The position numbers and the translations under genes are program-made. The notes under the pieces were generated by a model that was not told the DNA's origin, searched no databases, and saw only the letters and a program-made list of their open reading frames with translations. From positions 1-6,920 of the forward strand of contig JAFAGR010000009.1 in the NCBI GenBank assembly GCA_023422565.1: a stretch of 6,920 bases of DNA, read 5' to 3'. The stretch comes from Bacteroidota bacterium. Its GTDB lineage: Bacteria > Bacteroidota > Bacteroidia > Chitinophagales > Chitinophagaceae. This document shows positions 1 through 5,111 of this stretch, piece after piece; within the stretch, counting starts at the first letter, position 1, and each line of letters starts with the position of its first letter.

Positions 1-1
1 G

Positions 2-976
2 TATAAGGCAGGAGGGCGTTATTACTTTAACATGTACACGCCCGGTTGGCCTTCCCGTGCTTATGATAAAATGGTAAGGAGTGAACTGGAGCGATACGCA
101 TATCCGCATAAGGTATCATCACAATTGTCCTTTGTTTTCCTGGCGGTAACAAGGAAATGCCCAATGCGGTGCGAACATTGTTTTGAATGGAATAATTTGA
201 ATAAGCCGGAAACATTTTCACGAGAGGAGTTGCAGCGAGTGATTGCATTGTACCAGGAGAATGGTGTGCGCCAGTTTCATTTCACCGGTGGTGAACCGCT
301 GACACGGGTGAAAGACCTTGTGGCCTTGATAGAATTTGCAAGCGCCAAAAGTGACTGTTGGGTGATCACCTCGGGATTTAATCTTACTGAAGAAAATGCG
401 CGTGCATTAAAATATGCCGGTTGCAAAGGAATTTCTGTGAGTGTAGATCATTATGACGCGGAATGGCACAACAGGTTTCGCGGTAACCTCCATGCATTCA
501 ATGGAGCGATAAAAGGGATCGCAGCCGCGATTAAGGCGGGCCTGGTTGTTACCATGAATGTTTGTGCCACGAAGGAATTCATTGACGGAGGCCATCTTCC
601 TGCCTATATAGATTTCGCGAAGGAGCAGGGTGTTCCTTTTGTTCAGGTGCTGGAGCCGAGAAGCGTTGGACATTATGAGGGAATGAATGTGTTACTGGAA
701 GAACATCATGTAAAGAATCTGGAAGATTTTTTTAAAGAAGTGAATTATTCAGATCAATATAGAGATCATCCTACACTTCAGTACCATGGTTACCATCAAA
801 GGCGCATCGGTTGTTTTGCCGGAAGCCGCAGTGTATATATCGACGCTGCCGGCGATGTGCATGCATGTCCGTTCTGCCATACAAGATCATATAATGTGCG
901 GGACCTGATCGCCTCAAACGCAGACCGTGTTCCGCGGAAGGAAAATGAATGCCCGATGTTTGAGAAGATAGCTTAA
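2..976 (+). CDS. Radical SAM enzyme with C-terminal auxiliary Fe-S region (5' partial)
   Basis: Radical SAM enzymes cleave S-adenosylmethionine at a [4Fe-4S] cluster to start radical chemistry; the substrate here is unknown. Counting from the ATG at 32 (314 residues), the cluster motif CX3CX2C is C43/C47/C50 (CPMRCEHC), and the SAM-binding GGEP motif is at 86-89 (FTGGEP). A distal set, C261, C279, C282 and C307, with the phrase 'IDAAGDVHACPFC', resembles a SPASM/twitch region. Four cysteines would suit one auxiliary [4Fe-4S] cluster rather than the two of a full SPASM domain. The frame stays open upstream of ATG 32 to the window edge and reads as plausible protein (YKAGGRYYFN). The AGGAGG at 10-15 lies 16 nt from that ATG, too far for a normal ribosome site. 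I therefore infer that the gene starts outside the window and that ATG 32 is internal, although it could be the start. No RiPP precursor or partner is visible. Fold certain; specific function not assignable. Confidence 0.9.
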   Translation, partial: YKAGGRYYFNMYTPGWPSRAYDKMVRSELERYAYPHKVSSQLSFVFLAVTRKCPMRCEHCFEWNNLNKPETFSREELQRVIALYQENGVRQFHFTGGEPLTRVKDLVALIEFASAKSDCWVITSGFNLTEENARALKYAGCKGISVSVDHYDAEWHNRFRGNLHAFNGAIKGIAAAIKAGLVVTMNVCATKEFIDGGHLPAYIDFAKEQGVPFVQVLEPRSVGHYEGMNVLLEEHHVKNLEDFFKEVNYSDQYRDHPTLQYHGYHQRRIGCFAGSRSVYIDAAGDVHACPFCHTRSYNVRDLIASNADRVPRKENECPMFEKIA

Positions 977-991
977 TGGAAGATAATTAAA

Positions 992-1138
992 AATTCAAAA
1001 GTAAAAATTCAAAAAGCCGGATTCACACAAAGGAACAAAGAAGGCAAAGGCGCAAAGAATTCAAAAGTCAAAATTCAAAAAGCTGGTTTCACACAAAGGA
1101 ACAAAGAAGACAAAGGCGCAAAGAATTCAAAAGTCAAA
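992..1138 (+). repeat. 66-bp imperfect tandem repeat, two copies plus partial third
   Basis: Copies lie at 992-1057 and 1058-1123, with the first part of a third at 1124-1138. Each unit begins AATTCAAAAGT, continues through an A-rich stretch to AAAAAGC(C/T)GG, and ends with a CACAAAGGAACAAAG...AAAGGCGCAAAG block. The two full copies differ at only a few positions (for example GCCGG/GCTGG and AAGGC/AAGAC). They fill most of the convergent gap between the radical SAM gene and the LuxR-type gene. A related copy in the opposite orientation lies at 6829-6902. No coding capacity, spacer structure or transposase is attached. Function unknown; probably a dispersed genomic repeat. Confidence 0.9.
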
Positions 1139-1168
1139 AGTGAAAAGTCAAAACATCACAAACCCAAG

Positions 1169-1196
1169 ACCCATAACTCAGAACCCATAACTCACG
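1169..1196 (-). repeat. 14-bp tandem repeat abutting the LuxR gene stop
   Basis: ACCCATAACTCA occurs at 1169-1180 and again at 1183-1194, giving a period of 14 bases. The array ends within two bases of the stop codon (1198-1200) of the minus-strand regulator. Read in that gene's sense it is GT-rich (TGAGTTATGGGT). The unit is close to the one at 2537-2564, which abuts the next minus-strand gene. No hairpin potential is evident. Confidence 0.75.
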
Positions 1197-1197
1197 G

Positions 1198-1866
1198 TTA
1201 AATAAGGTTGAAGGCCTGCGCAAACTTTACGATATCGTAATTGTTTTCGGCGTTGAGTTTGGCCTTTATGTTTCTCCGGTGTGTTTTAACAGTCGCTTCC
1301 GCGATGTTGAGTTTTTTTGCGATCTCGGTTGAACTATTTCCCAGTGCGGTAAGATGCAGAATTTCTTTTTCTCTTTTTGCCAGTGAATTAAAAACATGCT
1401 GATGCCGCCTGAGCAAATTGTTCTCATCAAGCATGCGTTGCACCTTGGCAGCCAGGTTATGTTCGGCATCTACGGGAATAGAGGTGGAAATGATGTATTG
1501 CGGTTTCCCCGATTCATCTCTCATAAATATTTTAGTGGAGGCCAGGAACCAGATGTAATCATCTTTTGCAGACTTTCTCACCTGTTGGAAATCGGTGACG
1601 AATTCATCATTGTTATTCCTTTCCAGAAGACCGTAGAGTTTGGGGCCGTAATCCTTTCCATCTTCAGGGTTAAAGTAAATATCATGGTAACTGGCGTTCA
1701 AATCCTGTAATTCCTTTAAAGTGGAATTTAAGTAGGAGAGTCCCCATGGATTCATGTACACTACAGAAGTGTCTATCAATTTATGAATGATGATCGCGCC
1801 CGGGAAATCATTTCCGACTTTTTCAACGGCTGCTATTTTCTCTGTAATGGTTCCCGATCGTTTCAT
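1198..1866 (-). CDS. PAS-domain LuxR-family transcriptional regulator
   Basis: This is a 222-residue DNA-binding regulator. The N-terminal half (about 15-135) looks like a single PAS sensor domain, with the typical start 'FPGAIIIHKLIDTSVVYMNPWG' pattern near 21-42 and a beta-rich end (QYIISTSIPV, 123-132). A helical linker (about 135-160) leads to a C-terminal LuxR/GerE helix-turn-helix at about 162-207: 'LAKREKEIL' opens the domain and 'ATVKTHRRNIKAKL' is the recognition-helix region. There is no phospho-receiver domain, so it is not a classical two-component response regulator; the PAS domain may sense a ligand or redox cue, but no cofactor can be deduced. The ATG at 1864-1866 has no Shine-Dalgarno sequence, as is usual in Bacteroidota. 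It is transcribed alone, convergent with the radical SAM gene. A strong palindrome 46 bases upstream of the start is a plausible binding site for self-regulation. The targets are unknown. Confidence 0.9.
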   Translation of the reverse strand: MKRSGTITEKIAAVEKVGNDFPGAIIIHKLIDTSVVYMNPWGLSYLNSTLKELQDLNASYHDIYFNPEDGKDYGPKLYGLLERNNNDEFVTDFQQVRKSAKDDYIWFLASTKIFMRDESGKPQYIISTSIPVDAEHNLAAKVQRMLDENNLLRRHQHVFNSLAKREKEILHLTALGNSSTEIAKKLNIAEATVKTHRRNIKAKLNAENNYDIVKFAQAFNLI

Positions 1867-1911
1867 TGGGCGGGTCTATTTCTTTGCAACAATAATAGCG
1901 GTTCGAATGAT

Positions 1912-1939
1912 AAAAAATACTCACAAGTGGGTATTTTTT
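1912..1939. promoter_or_regulatory. 13-bp-arm palindrome, candidate LuxR-type operator
   Basis: The arms AAAAAATACTCAC (1912-1924) and GTGGGTATTTTTT (1927-1939) are inverted complements with one mismatch, separated by AA. The site is centred 46-73 bases upstream of the PAS-LuxR start codon. Dyads of this size are typical binding sites for dimeric LuxR-family proteins, so autoregulation is a reasonable inference. The A/T-tract ends also make it look like a bidirectional intrinsic terminator. However, no gene ends here on either strand apart from whatever might read leftward through 1970-2300, so I favour the operator reading. Confidence 0.5.
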
Positions 1940-1956
1940 TAGGATAGTCCCATGTT

Positions 1957-1964
1957 TATATTCG
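1957..1964 (+). promoter_or_regulatory. Possible rightward Bacteroidota -7 element
   Basis: TATATTCG matches the Bacteroidota -7 consensus TAnnTTTG at all but one position. The T-tract at 1934-1940 sits where a -33 element would fall, although it is not a clean TTG. If used, transcription would begin near 1970 and read rightward toward the short ORF at 2364 and the terminator at 2450-2477. It would place the palindrome's centre about 45 bases upstream of the start site. Weak on sequence alone. Confidence 0.3.
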
Positions 1965-2108
1965 CCTAACCCAAAATTTCAGTTGATTAACACCCGGCAG
2001 GTTTTGGACTGTGTTTGTTGGTATGATATGGCCTGTTTTTTCCCCGTACCCTGGTGAATAAGAAACAAATTATATCCGGTTCATTTTGGGTGCTATCCAA
2101 ATGTTCAG

Positions 2109-2144
2109 CCTGCTTCAGCCATTTTTAAAAAGCCGTGAAGCAGG
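2109..2144 (+). other. 9-bp perfect inverted repeat with 18-nt loop
   Basis: CCTGCTTCA (2109-2117) and TGAAGCAGG (2136-2144) are exact reverse complements. The 18-nt loop contains TTTTTAAAAA flanked by GCC and GCC. There is no following U-tract, so it is not an intrinsic terminator. It could be an RNA stem in a transcript from about 1970, or a DNA dyad. The pairing is exact, but its biological role is unknown. Confidence 0.45.
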
Positions 2145-2176
2145 GTTAATACTATTTTGCCATACCGAAAACTGCC

Positions 2177-2221
2177 CCCGCCGATGGCGGGCAAGCTATG
2201 TAACCCTAAACCCGCTTTTTT
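2177..2221 (+). promoter_or_regulatory. Two mutually exclusive hairpins, attenuator-like
   Basis: CCCGCC (2177-2182) pairs with GGCGGG (2186-2191) across a GAT loop. The right arm can instead pair with CCCGC (2211-2215), which is followed directly by six T residues (2216-2221). The second pairing therefore resembles a weak intrinsic terminator and the first an anti-terminator. The compact 6-bp hairpin should be the more stable of the two, and no leader peptide or ligand-binding core is recognised, so regulation is speculative. Confidence 0.25.
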
Positions 2222-2363
2222 AAGAAGCTTCAAGAAGCCCTGTACCTTGTTCCCTAAAGCCTGACACCTTTCAAATATTTTTAAGGCGGTGCACAATACA
2301 ATGAACATATCCTCCGTTTATGCTATTCAAGACACCATTGCTTACCCTTAAAAACCCTAAACC

Positions 2364-2426
2364 ATGCAAAGAGTACTCTTAGCAATTTTCGCGATTGCCA
2401 TGTGGACGCTTGCGGCCACAGTTTAA
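2364..2426 (+). CDS. Possible 20-residue hydrophobic peptide ORF
   Basis: ATG at 2364 opens a 20-codon frame, MQRVLLAIFAIAMWTLAATV, ending at TAA 2424-2426. Apart from Q2 and R3 it is almost entirely apolar, long enough for one membrane helix or a bare signal-peptide core. The stop is followed 23 bases later by a strong intrinsic terminator, so the ORF would be the last element of a short transcript. There is no Shine-Dalgarno sequence; the A-rich stretch before the ATG is compatible with Bacteroidota initiation. In-frame reading past the stop gives T-Q-T and another stop, so simple loss of a long downstream protein is not evident. Alternatives are a type I toxin-like membrane peptide, the remnant signal peptide of a deleted exported-protein gene, or chance. 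I do not recognise a family. Confidence 0.35.
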   Translation: MQRVLLAIFAIAMWTLAATV

Positions 2427-2449
2427 ACCCAAACGTAAAAAGGTTAGGC

Positions 2450-2477
2450 CCCCGGTAGAAATGCCGGGGTTTTTTTT
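2450..2477 (+). terminator. Rho-independent terminator, rightward
   Basis: The CCCCGG (2450-2455) and CCGGGG (2464-2469) arms form a 6-bp all-GC stem with an 8-nt loop, followed at once by eight T residues (2470-2477). On the minus strand no U-tract follows the stem, so it works rightward. No long plus-strand gene precedes it, which is the main evidence that a small transcript runs rightward through about 1970-2450. It also sits in the convergent gap facing the ABC transporter gene. Confidence 0.8.
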
Positions 2478-2505
2478 AGCTGAAAAGTTGGTATTCAGTA
2501 GTAGT

Positions 2506-2564
2506 AGTTCCTGGTCAGAAGTTCCTGGTTCCTGGTAACCCACAACTCACAACCCACAACCCAT
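2506..2564 (-). repeat. Two adjoining 14-bp-period repeat arrays abutting the ABC gene stop
   Basis: AGTTCCTGGT occurs at 2506-2515 and 2520-2529 (period 14), with another TTCCTGGT at 2529-2536. This runs straight into AACCCACAAC at 2537-2546 and 2551-2560 (period 14 again). The array stops four bases before the complement of the ABC gene's TGA stop (2568-2570). The second unit closely resembles the AACCCATAACTCA unit beside the LuxR-type gene stop at 1169-1196. No coding potential. Confidence 0.75.
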
Positions 2565-2567
2565 CTC

Positions 2568-4211
2568 TCAAACCATTGCCTCAAGCAGCTCTTTCGTGTA
2601 TGCGTTGCCGGGAGTATGATATATTTTATCTGCAGTTCCTTCTTCAACGATCTTTCCCTGATGCATCACCATTATGCGATCGCACAAATAATGAACAACC
2701 TTCAGGTCGTGCGAAATGAACAGTGCGCTGAATTTGTATTCGGCACGGAGATCATTAATCAGATTTAGTATGGTAGCCTGAACGCTCACATCAAGCGCGG
2801 AAACACTTTCATCAAACACCAAAAACCGCGGTTCGAGAGAAAGTGCACGGGCGATTGACAAACGCTGCCTTTGGCCCCCGCTGAACTGGTGCGGGTAGCG
2901 GCTCATATGATCAGGCGATAATTCAACATCATTAAGAAGCGCGGCAACTTTTTCTTTTGCAGATTTTTTATTCTTACAAATACCGTGATAAAGCAGGGCT
3001 TCAGACACGGTTTCATACGCCGTCATACCGGGATGTAAGGAACCGTAGGGATCCTGGAAAACGATCTGGAATTCGCGGCGGCCTTCCCTTAATTCCCTTT
3101 CCGGCAAGGATGCAGGGTTGATACCATTGATCAGCACACTCCCTGAAGTGGGCTTGGTGAGGTGCAGCAAGGCCCTGCCCAGCGTGGATTTACCTGAACC
3201 GCTTTCCCCGACAAGCCCGACGAATTCCTGTTCATGAATATTAAAGCTTACTTCATTCACGGCAATGAATGGCGGTTGCTTTTTTCTGAAAAGGATCTGT
3301 TTCGGCGGGTATTCAACCGTGAGTTTGTTTACCTCAACGAATATGTTTTTACCGGGGAGGTGAGTTTTTTCCGGTTGAATGGGCAGTGGCGCATCTGAAA
3401 GCGTTTGAAGGCGGAAGCCTTTTTTCTCCGGCGACACCCGGCATTCAAGCAAACCTTTGGTATATGCTTCCTTCGGATGGTTCAGCACTTCATTCACCTT
3501 GCCCGTTTCCACGATCTTTCCTTTATACATCACCGCAATGCGGTCGGCCATGTTGGCCACAATTCCCATGTCGTGTGTGATCAATAATATCGAAAGTCCT
3601 TTTTCATCCCTTAATTTTTTCAGGAGAGTTAGAATGGTTTTCTGCACACGCACATCGAGTGCGGTTGTGGGTTCATCGGCAATTAACAGCTTCGGATCTC
3701 CTGCCATCGCCATTGCAATCATCACGCGTTGCCTTTGCCCGCCGCTTAACTGGTGTGGGTAACGGTTAAGCATAGCCGAAGTGTCAGGCAGTTCCACCAT
3801 TCTGAACAATTCCTTCGCTCTTTGCCAGGATGCTGCTTTCCTGAGGCCGGTGTGCAGTTCAACCGCTTCCCGCACTTGGGCGCCACCGGTAAGCACGGGG
3901 TTTAGCGAACTCATTGGTTCCTGGAATATCATTGATATCTCACGGCCACGTATAGACGAAAATATCTTTTTGTTTCTGTTGAGCAGTTCAACTTTCTCCT
4001 GGAGGAATGCGGTGATCCGGCCCGTGGCGGATGCGGTGTTAGGAAGAAGCCCCAGTAGCGAAAGTGCGGTCAACGATTTTCCCGATCCGCTTTCGCCCAC
4101 GATCGCCAGTATTTCTCCGCGTTTTATAGAAAAAGAAATACCGGCAAGGGCCGGTACATCCTGTTCGGGAAATTGTATTGTAAGTTGGCTGATATCAACC
4201 AGCGTATCCAT
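2568..4211 (-). CDS. Double-domain ABC ATPase, dipeptide/oligopeptide type
   Basis: This 547-residue protein carries two complete nucleotide-binding domains in one chain, like fused DppD-DppF or GsiA/YejF. It would power a membrane transporter for peptide-like substrates from the cytoplasmic side. First domain: Walker A GESGSGKS (39-46), Q-loop Q97, signature LSGGQ (155-159), Walker B LLIADEP (175-181) with catalytic E180, and H213. A short linker with the 'AYTKGLL' oligopeptide-type tail (about 249-255) follows. Second domain: Walker A 335-343, Q386, signature FSGGQ (443-447), Walker B FLVFDES (463-469) with E468, and H501. All key residues are present, so both sites should hydrolyse ATP; the DES in place of DEP is a mild variation. 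No permease or substrate-binding protein gene lies in the window, so the partners must be encoded elsewhere. The ATG at 4209-4211 follows the amn stop after one base, showing an operon with translational coupling. The exact substrate cannot be deduced. Confidence 0.93.
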   Translation of the reverse strand: MDTLVDISQLTIQFPEQDVPALAGISFSIKRGEILAIVGESGSGKSLTALSLLGLLPNTASATGRITAFLQEKVELLNRNKKIFSSIRGREISMIFQEPMSSLNPVLTGGAQVREAVELHTGLRKAASWQRAKELFRMVELPDTSAMLNRYPHQLSGGQRQRVMIAMAMAGDPKLLIADEPTTALDVRVQKTILTLLKKLRDEKGLSILLITHDMGIVANMADRIAVMYKGKIVETGKVNEVLNHPKEAYTKGLLECRVSPEKKGFRLQTLSDAPLPIQPEKTHLPGKNIFVEVNKLTVEYPPKQILFRKKQPPFIAVNEVSFNIHEQEFVGLVGESGSGKSTLGRALLHLTKPTSGSVLINGINPASLPERELREGRREFQIVFQDPYGSLHPGMTAYETVSEALLYHGICKNKKSAKEKVAALLNDVELSPDHMSRYPHQFSGGQRQRLSIARALSLEPRFLVFDESVSALDVSVQATILNLINDLRAEYKFSALFISHDLKVVHYLCDRIMVMHQGKIVEEGTADKIYHTPGNAYTKELLEAMV

Positions 4212-4212
4212 A

Positions 4213-4983
4213 TTAAAATTTCAGGTGGCGGACGGTGAGCCCGTCGTTGATAAGTTGTTTCAGAGAATCGATCCCGATCTTTAAATGACGTTCAACAAAA
4301 TTTGTAGTGACGTTCTTATCGCTTTCCTCCGTTTTCACTCCTTCAGGGATCATGGGTGAATCGCTTACCAGCAACAGCGCGCCCGTTGGAATCTTATTAT
4401 AAAAACCAACGGAAAAAATGGTGGCCGTTTCCATATCAATAGCGTATGCTCTCACCTGTTGAAGATATTCTTTAAAAGGTTCGTCATGCTCCCAAACACG
4501 ACGGTTGGTCGTGTAGCATACGCCCGTCCAATAGTCACATTCATAATCACGAATGGTTGTGGAGATGGCTTTCTGCAGCGCGAAGGCCGGGAGGGCCGGT
4601 ACTTCGGGAGGAAAGTAATCGTTACTGGTTCCTTCACCTCTTATGGCCGCGATCGGGAGAATAAGGTCGCCGATCTTGTTGCGTTTTTTTAATCCGCCGC
4701 ACTTGCCCAAAAACAATACGGCCTTAGGGTTAATGGCAGTTAAAAGATCCATTACCGTGGCTGCGGTGGGGCTTCCCATACCGAAGTTGATGATGGTAAT
4801 GTTGTCTGCCGTTGCGCACTGCATGGGTTTATCGGTTCCTATCACCTCCACCTTATTCCAGGCAGCAAACATGTTCACATAATTAGAAAAATTGGTGAGT
4901 AAAATGTATTCTCCAAATTCTTTCAGTTTCTGGCCTGTGTAACGCGGAAGCCAGTTCTCTACTATTTCGTCTTTTGTCTTCAT
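4213..4983 (-). CDS. amn: AMP nucleosidase, short form
   Basis: AMP nucleosidase hydrolyses AMP to adenine and ribose 5-phosphate in the cytoplasm, helping to set adenylate levels and recycle purines. The 256-residue protein has the phosphorylase-like nucleosidase fold: 'FGMGSPTA' (67-74) and 'FLGKCGG' (91-97) form the nucleotide/phosphate-binding part, 'AIDMETAT' (181-188) is the conserved ribose-contacting M-E segment, and 'VSDSP' (206-210) supplies the base-contacting aspartate. It is about half the length of the E. coli Amn protein (484 residues) and lacks that protein's N-terminal regulatory domain, as expected for the compact form in Bacteroidota. A related nucleoside phosphorylase activity is the main alternative. 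The gene leads a two-gene operon with the ABC ATPase one base downstream. The ATG at 4981-4983 has no Shine-Dalgarno sequence. Its promoter must lie in 4984-5111, shared divergently with the protease gene. Confidence 0.9.
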   Translation of the reverse strand: MKTKDEIVENWLPRYTGQKLKEFGEYILLTNFSNYVNMFAAWNKVEVIGTDKPMQCATADNITIINFGMGSPTAATVMDLLTAINPKAVLFLGKCGGLKKRNKIGDLILPIAAIRGEGTSNDYFPPEVPALPAFALQKAISTTIRDYECDYWTGVCYTTNRRVWEHDEPFKEYLQQVRAYAIDMETATIFSVGFYNKIPTGALLLVSDSPMIPEGVKTEESDKNVTTNFVERHLKIGIDSLKQLINDGLTVRHLKF

Positions 4984-5062
4984 ACGGCTAAGCTAATAAA
5001 AAAGAATGACAGAGGCCCGGGAGCTCTATCCAAAAAGTACCATTTTATTACCCCTATAATGC

Positions 5063-5093
5063 TTGCATCTGCTGAAAACTCTTTCTATTTTAC
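5063..5093 (+). promoter_or_regulatory. Possible promoter of the protease gene
   Basis: TTG at 5063-5065 and TATTTTAC at 5086-5093 are 20 bases apart, in the arrangement of Bacteroidota -33/-7 promoters, though the -7 element departs from TAnnTTTG in its last bases. Transcription would start about 12 bases before the ATG at 5112. The same 128-base gap must hold the leftward amn promoter; the best leftward candidate is TACTTTTTG on the minus strand near 5031-5039, which has one base too many. No operator dyad was seen here. Confidence 0.3.
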
Positions 5094-5111
5094 ATACCTA
5101 AACTTCCACAC

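Larger units (their letters stand above)
1965..2363 (+). other. Gene-free stretch, possible structured leader or non-coding RNA
   Basis: There is no convincing protein gene on either strand in these 400 bases. Frames on the plus strand are broken. The longest minus-strand frame (2105-2308, 67 codons) matches nothing I recognise, and its GGAGG is only 2 nt from its ATG. Visible structure includes a 9-bp perfect inverted repeat at 2109-2117/2136-2144, a GC-rich hairpin at 2177-2191 and a small GCTT/AAGC hairpin near 2227-2238. Several CCCTAAA words occur (about 2203, 2251 and 2354). The stretch runs from a candidate promoter to a short ORF and strong terminator, so it may be the leader of one small transcript. 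I see no match to tmRNA, RNase P, SRP or 6S RNA signatures. Confidence 0.35.

Noticed and set aside
992..1138. Tandem units considered as a CRISPR array
   Set aside because: The 66-bp units are contiguous and nearly identical along their whole length, with no variable spacers and no cas genes.
1912..1939. Palindrome considered purely as an intrinsic terminator
   Set aside because: No gene ends at it on either strand, and its position just upstream of the regulator gene fits an operator better, though termination of a leftward antisense RNA cannot be excluded.
2105..2308. A 67-codon minus-strand frame with GGAGG just before its ATG
   Set aside because: The GGAGG is only two bases from the ATG, the protein resembles no family I know, and the frame runs through hairpins on a stretch better explained as non-coding.
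3386..4284. Long plus-strand frames opposite the ABC ATPase gene
   Set aside because: They lie antisense to a gene with two complete sets of ABC motifs, and their translations show no domain; they reflect codon bias of the real gene.
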